Below are positions 20,231 to 32,000 of a stretch of DNA of 64,000 nt, in pieces. The translations under genes and the position numbers were made by a program. Under the pieces are notes generated by a model that saw nothing but the letters and a program-made list of their open reading frames with translations, did no database searches and was not told the DNA's origin. Every line of letters begins with the position of its first letter. Position 1 is the first letter of the stretch. The DNA is from Prochilodus magdalenae (lineage: Eukaryota; Chordata; Actinopteri; Characiformes; Prochilodontidae), in assembly GCA_024036415.1 (NCBI GenBank), contig JAMWET010002871.1:284501-348500 (forward strand), read 5' to 3'.

Positions 20231-20329
20231 AGGGCCGCGCTACAGTCCTGTAGGGGGCAGTAGGGAGCGCTGATGGGTACTGAGCGCGGTTGAGTTCTCC
20301 TCAGTAGAAGCAGCAGCAGTGGACACAGT

Positions 20330-23300
20330 ATGGCAGTCGCTCCGAGCGCCGTACACGAAGAGCGGGCGGGCGAATCAGGGGCCGCAGCCTTTGACCCGCA
20401 CAGGCCCCCGACCATAGAGGGCTTCACCCCGCTCCCGAGGGCCAGGGAGGAGAGCTTTCAGGACAAGTTCATCCGCAAGACCAAAGAAAACCCCTTCGTC
20501 CCCATCGGTGAGTGACGTAACCCCCTTACACAAGCGCCGCTGGACAGTGGATTCAGGGTTTATCCTAATGTGCTGTGTGTGTATGTGAGTGAGGTTTCAG
20601 TACCGGTATCCCCACCTCGGGTCAAAGTTCTGTTGTCTGCCTTCATTTTTAAAGAACTCCTGTCATAAACCTGTATGACCTTTAAAGGAGGACTCCACCG
20701 AATTTTTAGAAATTCCTACTAAACAAACGGTGAAGTGTAAACAAAGTCATCCGGAGTGGCATGCGCAGTGGTGGCGATGGGAACCAGACGTCTGAAGAGC
20801 TTAAGACTCCTTATAAAGCTCCCTGGCTGGAATGTTTGTGTCTGGGGTCTGGAACATTGTTATATGGCAGTATAGTGATAAAAGTTTTGGCTTAAACTGC
20901 ATTTTACTCAGCTTCTTTTAGCCCATACATGGCGGAGGGATACACAGGGGGTGTTGTAAGGTGAAATAGTCCCTGAAGGAAACTTATACGGTTACATATA
21001 TGACCCAGAAGGCGTATGTAGGTTCACTGGTGGTCTTGCATAGCATATAAAATGGCTGTGCTTATGTTGTAGACCTGGAGACCCCTGGTTCCCATCACTG
21101 TAAATGCCATCTGAGTCTCCAAGTTCCTCTACACTGAGCCATTTCACACCAAATCACACTGAATTGGACTGATGATGCCTCAAGGGCAGAATTATTCAGC
21201 AATTCAGAAAATTTGGTGGGGTTCCCCTTTAGTAAAATAGCTGAAAAGCTCCAAAGCTGTCGACTCATGTGGTACATAACACAGGAAGAGCTGAACAGCC
21301 TGCCATGACCCCCCCCCCCCACCTACCACCAAGGAAAATCTGGAAACTGCCTTTGTGAGGGAGCTAATGGACACACAAGGTCAAATGAACAATGAATGGG
21401 CTTTAAAACCCCACCCCAGAGCTTCCATGGATGGACTGAAGAGTGTCAGTAACGAAGAATGGAGTGAAAGGACAGCCTGTCTTTGTCAGGCTGCTCTACC
21501 TGCTTTATCAGCTCCACTGAGGTGCTGGGTGATTTTGTCATCTGTGTGAGGAACAGGTTCAGGCTGAGAGGAGAAACATGCGGACAGGGTCTGCCAGTTC
21601 TCCACTTTGGTCTGTTTAAAGGGGAAGTTCACCAGATCAGTTCACCAGATTAAAAAAAAAAAAAAAACAGCATTGTTTAGTGGCTGCTGTGTTTTAATGT
21701 TTGTGTTTCTGTACAGTGGTGGTCCTAGGACCCAGGGGTCACCCTGGCAAATACAGGCATTTTATTTAATTCAGCCAGTGTATTATACTGCACTGTACAG
21801 GCGCTACACCCATTAGCACATACACCAACTGGGATACCATAGCAATGCCCTAGTCACACAGTTGAGTCACATTATTGTGACCTCTTCCTACTTTTCCTCT
21901 GGACCCACTCATCCATGTTGGAAGGCACTCTAATCCGATTTGGGTATGAATCCATCCAAACAGATCACGTACACCCATACATGCTGAGTGTCTTCCCTGG
22001 GGCGGAGGGGGTCTTCCAGTAAGACAGTGCGACATGTCACAGCTAAATGTCCGTCATTGGTTGGAAGAGGATGGCCAAGACTTCTAAGTTCTACCTCGGT
22101 CCCCTACTTTCCTAGACTTGAACCCAATTGAGCATCTGTAGGACCACCTTGATTGTGGTGTTCGCTCTATGGATCCTCCTCCATGCTCCCTCCAGCAGCT
22201 GTGGGATGCACTGCGAGTCTGCATGGCTCCAGATACCTGGGATAACCTACCAGGACCTTACTGAGTCACTCCCAGACGTCTAGCTGCTGAACATGTGGCA
22301 CACGTCGCTTACTCTGGATATCATAATAACGTGACTCTACTGTGTATTTCTTAGCAACCACCTGGGACACTAAAATAACCACCTTGGATTTCATAGCAAA
22401 GGCTTTGTCGAGCCAGCTTCCTTTGCTTTGCCCTAGCCAGACTTTCCCTTTCTGCCTGAGGACTGTACAAATACAGGGTCTCGGTGTATTTGTAGCCATG
22501 TCATGTGATTTTAGCTTTGAGGGGCTGGTAAACCCGTCAGACCCCCTGGTTTCCATCACTACCACTGTGAACAACGTGGGATCAGTGAGCTAACCACTCG
22601 GAGTGACAGCTTAACGACTCGGTTGCGTAGACATGTCGAATAATAGGGTGGAGTTCCCCTTTAAGACATCCCAACAGAGCTGCGGTTAACTCCTAGGAGT
22701 CGGTATGTGCTCAGTTATTGCCGTGGGATTGTGGACACCACCAGGCATCGGAACAGTTTGTCCCCAAACCTTTGCTCCCCTCCCTGGAGGGTTTTGAGAT
22801 GAGCATCAGGACCCGCCACCCCCTAAAGTCCAGCTGGGATTCTGTGCAAAAACAAACCCGAACAGGAACAGGAAATGACTGTTTAAACGGAACACACCAC
22901 CAGGCAGTTTGACCCGAGACCACCGCGATTATCCAGGGACCTGTATGTTGCGAGAAACCGCTGCAGGGAAAAGTTATGTGTGCCAGGATGCTAAGATCCT
23001 TAAAGCGATAGTTTGGTGAAAGGGTATAAGGGGTATGAGCTTCCGGTGCGTTCCAGCTGCACTAGCCTTGTAGCTCCAGTGCTCCATGTACATTTAGGGT
23101 TTAGCTGAACTATCACTTTAAAGGGGAATTCCACCAGTGTTTCAAAATTTGGGCCAAATGAAATGATCACCATGCCTAGACAGTGATTCAGAGTGGTTTG
23201 GTGTGAAACTGCTAAACGTAGAGAAACATGCCAAGTCAGAATCATTCACGGTGGTGGTGGCGTGGAACCAGATGTCCATCACTGAAAGCTCCCACACAGA

Positions 23301-24436
23301 ATGTTATTGATGTGTGTCCTGATGTCTGACACACAGTTTTAGGAAGATGAAGTTCTTATCAGTCCCGCTGTTTCCACCAAAAGAACCTTTGTAAGCAGGG
23401 AACCAGCCTGTGTGATTGCACCAGTTTCAACCGAAACCAAGGAACATCAAAGGATACGACATCAGCATCAACAGAGTGCTAGTAGGAGCGCTAGTAAGAT
23501 GGCGGAGCGTATAGATTAGCGGTGAGTGTTTGGGCTGTTATTCCAGATGTATGTTTGTATCCAGAAAGCAGTACGCATCAACTACTGGAGATAGGAAGAC
23601 GTGAAAGAGGTTCTGCTGCAGACCACTGGGTGGCGCCATTGTTGCCCTCTCATTCCTAATCAACTGACACGCCCACGGATGTCATCACGGTTCGTGCTGA
23701 AGAACCTACTGTTCTTTGGGTTCAGTTGGGAACGAACATTCGGGGTTCCGAGTGTATTCATTTATGGTGGAAATGCACTGAATCGATAAAACTGCCAACT
23801 AAACTGCGGAACCAAGGAACTTCAAAGGATACAGCATCAACGTCAACAACAGAGGGCGCTGCACAGCGCTAGGAAACTGCAGTAGGAAGATTGCGGAGTG
23901 TATAGATTAGCGGTGTTTAGGCTGTTATTCCAGATGTTTGTTTGTATCCAGAAAGCAGCACGGATCAACTACTGGAGATAAGACGTGGAAGAGGTTCCTC
24001 AGCAGACCACTGGGTGGCGCCATTGTTGCGTTCTCTTGCCTCAAAAACTGACACGCCCACAGATGTCATCACTGTTCGTACTGAAGAACAGCTGGAAATG
24101 AACTTTTGGGGTCACGGACCTGCTTACTTGGTGGAAATGCACAGAACAAGCAATTAAGTTGCACGAAACAGAATGAAATGTTGGAATTCTGCTTTAAGAT
24201 GACTGGCAGATCAACCATGCTGCTGTTTTCCTCAGTGTAAATGAATTTTTCCGCTGTGTGTCTCTGCAGGTTGTTTGGGGACAGCAGGGGCGCTGATGTA
24301 CGGTCTCCGAGCCTTCAAACAGGGAAAAACCCGGCAGTCCCAGATGCTCATGCGGACGCGTATCTTCGCCCAAGGATTTACAGTGGTAGCCATCATAGTG
24401 GGCGTGGCTGCGGCAGCACTGAAGCCTAAACAATGA
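20330..24436 (+). CDS. higd2a: higd2a, HIG1-domain mitochondrial respiratory-chain assembly factor
   Basis: Two exons, 20330-20507 and 24270-24436, give 345 nt = 114 residues plus stop (human HIGD2A has 106). The junction splits Gly60 (G|GT). The N-terminal half is soluble, with RPPTIEGFTP and ESFQDKFIRKTKENPFVPIG. The HIG_1 domain follows: first membrane segment about 60-75 (GCLGTAGALMYGLRAF), a basic loop with the conserved SQMLMRTRIFAQG at 83-95, second membrane segment about 96-110 (FTVVAIIVGVAAAAL), and a short tail. By family it sits in the mitochondrial inner membrane and helps cytochrome c oxidase and supercomplex assembly. The ATG is the first in the exon and lies 1.4 kb from the divergent faf2 start. 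The 3.8-kb intron is mostly repeats. Confidence 0.96.
20688..21240. mobile_element. TTAAAGGGG-type TIR element, near full length
   Basis: Left end TTTAAAGGAGGACTCCACCG at about 20686; GGCGATGGGAACCAGACGTC at 20774-20793. The right half is the reverse complement of the same pattern (GGTTCCCATCACTG, CATTTCACACCAAATCACAC, GTGGGGTTCCCCTTTAG at about 21090-21233). It has terminal inverted arms of roughly 180 bp and a non-coding middle. Located in higd2a intron 1. Confidence 0.65.
21612..22668. mobile_element. composite TIR element enclosing a Tc1-like remnant
   Basis: The left arm starts GTTTAAAGGGGAAGTTCACC at about 21614. The right arm ends GTGGAGTTCCCCTTTAAG at about 22648-22665, with CTGGTTTCCATCACTACCAC at 22546-22565. 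Between the arms is a Tc1-type transposase fragment (21850-22270), so the unit is either a nested insertion or a decayed longer relative of the short elements in this window. Confidence 0.55.
21850..22270 (+). pseudogene. Tc1/mariner-like transposase fragment, decayed
   Basis: A conceptual reading with frame changes and stops shows the DDE-transposase hallmarks: FQ.DSATCH around 22015-22035, then DLNPIEHL followed by an in-frame TAG where Trp is expected, then DHL (about 22110-22150), and a Leu-rich tail (LQQLWDALRVCMAPDTWDNL, about 22190-22250). Several frameshifts and stops show it is dead. Only the C-terminal half of the catalytic domain is present. Confidence 0.7.
23108..23295 (+). repeat. 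TTAAAGGGG-type TIR element, single arm
   Basis: TTTAAAGGGGAATTCCACC at 23117-23135, CAGAGTGGTTTGGTGTGAAA at 23190-23209, then GGTGGTGGCGTGGAACCAGA at about 23252. It is the forward arm only. Confidence 0.65.
23435..24160 (+). repeat. 375-bp tandem duplication in higd2a intron 1
   Basis: AACCAAGGAACATCAAAGGA starts at 23435 and recurs (one change) at 23810, a period of 375 bp. The order of segments is kept in both units: GGATACxxCATCA, GGAGCGTATAGATTAGCGG, TTATTCCAGATGT, CCAGAAAGCAG, CAACTACTGGAGATA, ACCACTGGGTGGCGCCATTG, CTGACACGCCCAC and GATGTCATCAC. Confidence 0.85.
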
Positions 24437-24905
24437 GAGATGCGGGGCAAAGGGTTGACAGAGCCACACCCATTTACTCCCTCTGCAAAGAGCCTTACCT
24501 GAGCAGCAGCTGCGGGCTGGTTGCCAGTTCCAGCTCCTTGTTTTATTTTTGGTTTAGACTCTGGGGTCTTTTAGTTAAAGCATTTATCGTGGGTAATTAA
24601 GATATTATACTAATATAAAATATATAAAATGTTTTTTTTTTTGTCAGTTGCTGTGTGTTATTGCATCTCAGGTATACACATCTGAGATGATGCTGTTTTG
24701 TATTGTATGCAGCGTCCGGGAATCCTCCACCATTAAAGAGATTTAAGGCCGGACAGTTGGGTCGATGGGATCAGTGACATTACCTGCTCATTTTTTGAGT
24801 CCAAGCTTATTATTTTTCAATGAACAGAATTTATAAACACATCCCGCGATACCTCATGTGAATACGTTTTACATGCATTAGAAATAAAACGAGTTTCAGA
24901 CAATT
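24437..24905 (+). other. higd2a: higd2a 3'UTR
   Basis: Follows the TGA at 24434-24436. ATTAAA at 24732-24737 and AATAAA at 24883-24888 are candidate poly(A) signals. Confidence 0.65.
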
Positions 24906-24985
24906 ATACCTCCTACCGTGTCATGGTGGTGTAACTGTCCAAACATATATGATGTTAAAGTACACTGTTCAAGACGTTTAAGTTA

Positions 24986-25615
24986 AAGGAGCACTCTGTA
25001 GTTCTACAGTTACAGATTGTAGCCCCCTGTTCTTCCATGGTCAGGACCCCCACAGGACCACCACAGAGCAGGCATGATGTGGGTGGAGGATCATTCTCAG
25101 CACTGACGTGGTGGTGGTGTTGTGTTGGTGTGAGTGGATCTGACACAGCAGTGCTGCTGGACAACTTGGTGTCACTGCTGGACTGAGAATCATCCACCAA
25201 CCAAACATATCCAGCCAACAGCGTCCTGTGGGCATCGTCCTCTGCCCACTGATGAAGGACTAGAGGATGACCATCACTGCACTGTGCAGCAGCAGATGAG
25301 CTATCGTCTCTGACTGTACATCTACAAGGTGGACCAGCAAGGTAGGAGTGTCTAATAGAGTGGACAGTGAGTGGACACAGTGTCTCAACATTCCAGCAGC
25401 ACTGCTGTGTCTGATCCACTCACACCAGCACCACACACTAACACACCACCACCACGTCAGTGTCCCTGCAGTGCTGAGAATGATCCACCTCCCACATCAT
25501 ACCTGCTCTGTGGTGGTCCTGTGGGGGTCCTGACCATTAAAGAACAGGGTGATACAGTATACAGAGAAACAGATGGACTACAGTCTGTAAGTGTGGAGCT
25601 ACAGAGTGTCCTATA
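24986..25615. mobile_element. foldback (long-TIR) non-autonomous element
   Basis: The left arm (about 24986-25165) and right arm (about 25395-25615) are inverted complements. GCACTCTGTAG near 24991 mirrors CTACAGAGTGTC near 25599. GTCAGGACCCCCACAGGACC near 25040 mirrors GGTCCTGTGGGGGTCCTGAC near 25514. CACAGCAGTGCTGCTGG mirrors CCAGCAGCACTGCTGTG. The middle (25166-25394) is single copy. Short ORFs in the arms are by-products. It lies between the converging 3' ends of higd2a and cltb. Confidence 0.85.
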
Positions 25616-25815
25616 TGGTCAGTGCAGCTGATAGAACGGACAGTGTGTGTAGATACAAGGAGGTGGTTTTACTATTATGGCTAATGAGTGTATATATTGT
25701 AAAGGTTTTTAAATGTAGACTGAAATTATTCTTTTTTTTATTTAAAGCTCTTATTTATCACCGGCCCTGGAGGCAAGCTTGAAAAAACAGTCGTGTCGTG
25801 TGAAAAGTTCCTTTT

Positions 25816-25821
25816 TTTATT
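25816..25821 (-). other. cltb: polyadenylation signal, cltb (candidate)
   Basis: TTTATT on the plus strand, read AATAAA on the minus strand, at the far end of the long region after the cltb stop. Confidence 0.4.
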
Positions 25822-28189
25822 GAGTTGTACATCTCAGTATTGCATGGTCTTGATATCTATGCCCAACAGCGCACAGCTTCATATGCAGATAAGTTCTAAG
25901 AACATTTCAGAAAGGCGTTCATTACAATTCCTGGAAAAACTATGAACTACCGTCTACTGAACGTGATAAACAGCCTCTTGTCTATAACAAAGTGGAAAAA
26001 AACAAAACCTCATGACTGTCCAGACACAGATTAAGCCGATATTAAAGGTGTGTTTTCCATCGTAAATGCTTTGTAACCGAGGGCTTTAAGAGGAATCCCA
26101 CTGATTATAAACACAGCTGCCTTACTGAACCAATAAGACTACTTCAAGACTGAATCGGACATACTCTGTCCCAGAGAACCTACTAGAGTCAGACCTGTCC
26201 ATGCCAGTCCTACTGGTTCCTACCACCACCACCACTATCCACTGCTAAATCTGTTGACCTGCTGACGAACCTGTGTTCTTAAAAAAATCAGCGGAACTCG
26301 ATTAGCCCGCGTCTGGAAAACTGTTTTAAAGATAGAATAGTCAGACATGACCATACTGGTAGACTCTTTGGCAGCCAGTCAACCACAATCTGTCATACTG
26401 TGCAACAGAACTGGTATATGGAAAGGCAAGTAACAGGATTCAATCCGTCGTTGTAAAAAGGCCTCGGAGCTGATAGCGGGCGATAACGAAGGGCAATATC
26501 AGTAACACTTTAAACACATGCCAAACTAATGACTCAAGCGCAGTGAGACTAAATGACTAATTAAGCTAAGCCAAACCTGCTACAGCTCAATCATAGGAAT
26601 ATAACCAATATACAGTAGGTTAAAGGCATAAACAAGACCACCAATAAATAAGGAAATAAGGAGGGTTTGGAATTAAAGGTCTGTTAACTTGCACTGTTAA
26701 ACAGTGAGATAAATGAGCTAGGAAAAGAGAAAGCTGTGCTGTCATTCCGGAGCAGACATCCCTCTGTATATACAATAAAGCTAAACTAATGTATTGGTAG
26801 CAGGGATACTGATACTGGTTTTAGGGATCAGGTATCCGGATACCACACTCATTTAATCATACTTGACCTCTTAACCGATAGCACTAGATGCTAGGGCTGG
26901 AGGATTCGGAGGAAAAGGGTTTCTGACCAATACTGCAATTTGAAATTGTGATATTTTACGTAAATTCCAGGATTCAGGAAGGTTTGGGCTAAGAACACTA
27001 GTGCATCCATATTTTCTGGCTTGAGGCTTTAACGTAGCTAGTTAACATGCCAGGCTGACTCATGGGTATACAGCGTGTGGGCTGCTTTTGATTGTGTACC
27101 TCTCTACTGCTTCTTCCCAAGCTCTGTTTTTTTTAGGTTTTAATTTCCACCTTAAAATTTGTTGAGACAAGGTGGTGGATCATTTAGATGGATTTGAAAA
27201 TTTAAGTGGATTTGAAAATTGCTCCCCCTTCGAGCTGGGATACACAGATTCACCTTTCAGCCATATCTGATACTATGTGACCTAATGCGAATGTAAACTC
27301 TCTGGGAAAAAACAGTATCAATGCATCACAGATGAAGACGGCCATGGGGGACTGTACCACAAAGAGGAGTTCTTGTTTAGCCAGCTAACTTGAGGCTTAA
27401 TTCAATCTAAGCCTGTATCTTCATGACTTCATGACAGTGGATCACTTCTTACCGGGCCACATTGTCCAGCTAACCTGCTCCAGAGCAGCTTAAAAGCTCT
27501 ACGAGCAAGTGGGGCTGGGTTTCTGAGCAATCAGGGACAGCCTTTTGACCTTTCTGGCTCTTCAGTCATGTGAAAAACCATTTCAGTAGATGAAAAATTT
27601 CCAGAGATTCCAGAAATATAAAACTATCAATAGTCCGACTGCTTCATACCATTAAAATGCTTCATGTCTTTCTCCATCTTCAAAAATTACCCACCGGATT
27701 CCTGTTTCACGTGACCAACTTTCATGCCTATGGGCATGAGGATTAATTACAGTGCAAGTATCCAAACCTGGGTTACGAGAGAACCCCGTTAACCGCGGTT
27801 GCTGACGGTCAGGGACCCTGTTAAACGTGCTTCGTAAGAAAGGCCCCAGGATGCTGATCAACAAACAACAGAACAGGTTAGGCTTTTTACGACAGGAGTC
27901 CACTTCTAAATCTGGGCCTTTGTAACAAAATGACTTGAGAGCCGAAAGCAGCTTAAGGGTCTGGTTAACCTGTAACATTCTAAAGGGGTCAGGTAGATGA
28001 GTGTGGCTTGGGGGAGGGGTGGGGTGCTATTTCACCAAAACCAGAATTTCAGGCCAAAAGTCAAGAATGTCCAAATACCCCTTACCTCTATTCTAGCGAT
28101 GCACCAAGTGTTGTTATTCAGCTGAAAATGGCAAGGAATGTGTGAAAAGTCTGAAGTACAGGCCGAATGTAGACTTTTACGTAGATCCA

Positions 28190-28470
28190 GGGCTGGACGG
28201 CACTTGGGTGGACCTCTCCTGGTAGCAAGATGTGGACCACATAGGCACCACGTTAAAACGACACCTCAGCCAACAGTAGGCATCTCTGCCGTATCTGTGC
28301 CAGAAGTGGACCAGATCTGTTTTGGGACAGGTGGGCCAAATGCATGTTGTAAATATATAGCCCACCTTTGGCTCACAGGGAGATTGCCAGTGCTGACAGT
28401 GGCCCATCAGTGCCATATTTTTGCCAGACTTGGCCCATATGGACCTACTTGCTATATGGGGTTTAGCCTA
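28190..28470. repeat. degenerate short-unit repeat (tggccca/gccaga type)
   Basis: Short motifs such as CAGATCTG, GGGCCAAATG, TTGGCTCAC, CAGTGGCCCATCAG, TTGCCAGACTTGGCCCATAT recur at irregular 20-60 bp spacing. It looks like a decayed minisatellite of a type I recall from fish genomes. It lies inside the presumed cltb 3'UTR. Confidence 0.5.
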
Positions 28471-29050
28471 TGTAATTTATGAAAGGGTTAATAAACACTT
28501 TGGAAAACCTGTGCTCGGTATTAGGCCCTCGGCCTTCTGCACGAATGTTTCTATCTGCCCGGTGACCAAAACATTTCGGTGCATCTCTTCTCTTTTCCTT
28601 TTGGACAGACTTGATTCTTGGCTTAAATCCAGGTCTTTGAAGTTCTCCCTGCTGGAGAGCGCTGCTATGACCAAAGCAGAGGCATAATGCTGTATAGTGG
28701 CTCGAGGGTCTGTCATACCAAGACGGCAATCATCAAACGTCACACCACCCTGAAAGGACAAATCGTTGCACCTGCTGCAGGTTCAGCTACTTTTTCACTT
28801 CAATAATCCTCTACTTCCCTACACTGGAGGCACAGTCGTTCCTTCTTTTATAAAACAGGCAAACCTGGAAAAACTTGGGAAAAGGCTTTTTGATACAGCC
28901 GAAAGGGATGGAGTGTAACAGGCCCATACCATACGTCGTGAGTGACACTGTTAGAAATAAAATCCGAGTAGTTAGTGTAGGTAATCGTTCTAAAGTAAAG
29001 TGCGAGAGGGAGCGGGAGAAGAAGGCGAGATGCAGCAGAGGGACGAGGTC

Positions 29051-32000
29051 TTAGCGGACCAGAGGCGTCTGTTTGAGGGAAATGAGGACGGACCGCATTC
29101 GGGACACGTCTTTAGTCTGGCGGCTGGTCTTGGGGTTGAAGTCGCACAGCCGGGCCACCTTCTCCCACTCGGAGCCGGGACTGTCGTCATCGCACTCCTT
29201 CAGGAAGGCATCTTGGGACGCTCTGTGGGGGCATAGGAATGTTAGGACAGAGAGCAGGACAAGCCGACAATGGATACATGCCATGCTAATGGAGGTCATG
29301 AAATGGAATGGAAAAGCAAGTGACCCACTGATGTTACAAAGCTTTCTTTGATGGACACTGTTGTGAGGTTGGACAAGCCTGTTGTATCGCAGCATGACTA
29401 GCATGTTAGTTTGTGGCTCGTGTGCCAGCCTGGGGACCACCCTGGCTTATGGCTAGATCGGGACACTATACAGTACAATGTCTGATTATACTTTTACACT
29501 TCTGTAATGTTGAATACTCCAATAAACTAAGAATGACAACCAACACATCGTCACTGTCCAAACAAAAACAAGTATCTGCAAAATAGTAACTTTACAGGAG
29601 AGGCCAAAAACTAATGGAACCAGACTTTTTTCCAAGCATGTTTGGGCTATTTGTTTTGGTCCATTCATCATGAAATTTGCATACAGTGTAAACAGCAGCT
29701 GTTGTGTTCAAATGAAGTTTGGTGATTTTTAAACACCTACACTCAAATCCCGTATTTGTCTAAGTGAAAGTAAGCGGATGTAAATGTGCCACACAAACTG
29801 TGTATGATTTTTTCCCTTAATACAGCTCTGGAAATAAATAAGAGAGCACTCCAGTTTCTTCTTCAATCAGCATCTCCACATGTACAGCAGGTTCTTAGTG
29901 AGGAACCGAAGGCTGGGTTCTAGCTTTACTGCAGATACAGTGAGCATCTGGTTCATAAGAACAAGGTCAAGCAGCAAACACACACGACAACACAGCTACA
30001 GACTGGCAGAGGGCCAAACCCACTCTCTACTGACCGTGATGAGTGCCACCTCATTCCAATATCCCTTACCCACCGTAAGATGACCTCAAGTGACCTACAG
30101 AGAGACTGGCGAGCGGTGGCTGGGGTGAAACGCACAGCGAGCATGGTTCTAAAAACAGGCTTCTGGAGGTCATTAGTGATTTTCTAAATAAACAGATCTA
30201 GTACAATATCTGATCTGGAGTTTGGGAGACATGGTTCCAGTAGTGTAGAGAATAAAACAGAACTGAGGGATTCTGGTCCAACACAAACCCAGAACCTGTA
30301 CAACTAGAGACACTGATAATTTGGAGGTGGTCTCTTAAATTTTTCCAGAGCTGTATGTGAAACTCAATAAATAAAACCAAGTAAATAAAAGCAACTGTGC
30401 ATTAAAATATCCGCGGGTTGATCTCGGCAGCGCATGCAAACTTACTTTCACTATGAAAATCAACAAAACACCAAACGTTTGCATACGACTGTACATCCTC
30501 GAACACCAACTCAGCTCTGTGCTACAGTCTTCCTTTAGTTTGAATTGGATTTTTGCCAGCCTTACTGAAAGCATGTCCAACCTAGCAACAGTTGCTGCGA
30601 AAGGACGTATTTGTGGGTGGAGCATGGAGAGGTCTGTTTCATTCCAGGCATGTGACCACTCTCGCATTACAGTGAGAGTGTGAAAAATGAATACCGATGA
30701 CAGAAATGATGGATACAGGGTTCTCAATGGATGACCATACTGATCTCCAATAAGCCATCGACCTGCAGATGTACACATGCACGCTCAGCACACAACATCT
30801 TAAGAAGAACTAGGCTACAAAGAAGGAGTCTGCCGGAAGGCATCACACTCAGTAAGTGATCTTTCACTACTCGTGCATTCCACACTGAAGGCCAATCACG
30901 GGTGATCTGGACTGGGTGACGTCCTTTCGCTAGCTAGCCCTTAGAAAGAGGATAACGTGACTGTGAACATACACAAAGCCTATCACATCAGAGTTGGGCT
31001 GTTTGTAGAAAGCCTTATCAGCGATCCTAGTAAGCGAGGAGGGAAAGAAGACAGGGAAGGAAGAGAGAGAGAGAGAAAGAGAGAAATTGGGGGAGGGGAA
31101 GAGAGCTGTTAATCACACGAACAAGACGTTAAGAGTCGTCAGAAAACATCAGTAACGTTGTTGTGACACCAAGAAGACTGTGATGGTGAGGTTGTGAGAA
31201 ATGCCAGTTAGGAAATGATAAGGGTTTGTAGGTGATTGTTCTAGAATCGACCCAAACGGCTTCATGTTTCTGAACAAGTACCTGAACGCTCAAAACCACC
31301 CTTAATAATAATAATGATGATTCTTATGGTTTATATTTAACCTTGTCTGGTACCACAGCTCAGCAGATATCCAGTAGGCAGCAACAGGAGAACTCCACAG
31401 ACTTTCAAAAAACTCTGCTTAATTCAACAGCTGAGATACACAGTCTGTCAGAGAGGTCTGGTGTGGAACGTGCTCTCGAGAGAACCAGAACTGTTCACTG
31501 TAGTGGGAATGGGGACCAGATGTCTGAAGTTTCATGTAATTTTGTAACATGATTATTTTACTAAATCATAAAATGCCCATTTTACATCATCAGAGTAAAA
31601 CGACATGTTGAAGTTGAACTACTAGCTTCCCCGATTTCAGCGCTACAGCCAGTTTCTCCTCCTCTGATATTCCCTAATCACACCTCAAAGCCTGTTTGTG
31701 TTACGGTCTGTGGGTTGCCAGGTAAGACACGCATTTGCAGGCAGACATGGCGTGCTGACCTGGACCGACAGAGATGACGCTCAATCCTGCTTATTCTAAA
31801 AGCCCCATGACCAGAGCGGAGTGAAACAGGAGTGAATACCGCCCCTGCTTTTGAAAGATGGAGGCACCTTCAGACTTCGGATCAGATGAAGACGGATGTG
31901 GAGTTGGCTAATTTTGAACTGGAACTGCAGTGCCTATTTAACCGCCTACTGTCAGTATTACGTATAGCACTACGTCTCCTGATACGACACACTGTTTATT

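Larger units (their letters stand above)
25800..29050 (-). other. cltb: cltb 3'UTR (candidate)
   Basis: Runs from the cltb stop at 29051-29053 down to a minus-strand AATAAA at 25816-25821. It is ORF-poor. A perfect palindrome AACCGCGGTT lies at 27791-27800. The UTR may in fact end earlier; no transcript was available. Confidence 0.45.

Noticed and set aside
28138..28482. 114-codon ORF in the cltb 3' region
   Set aside because: Lies over the short-unit repeat, with no family resemblance.
29880..30144. Short ORFs repeated in both TIR copies (29821-30355 and 34522-35004)
   Set aside because: Conserved only because the element is duplicated; they resemble no transposase and are too short.
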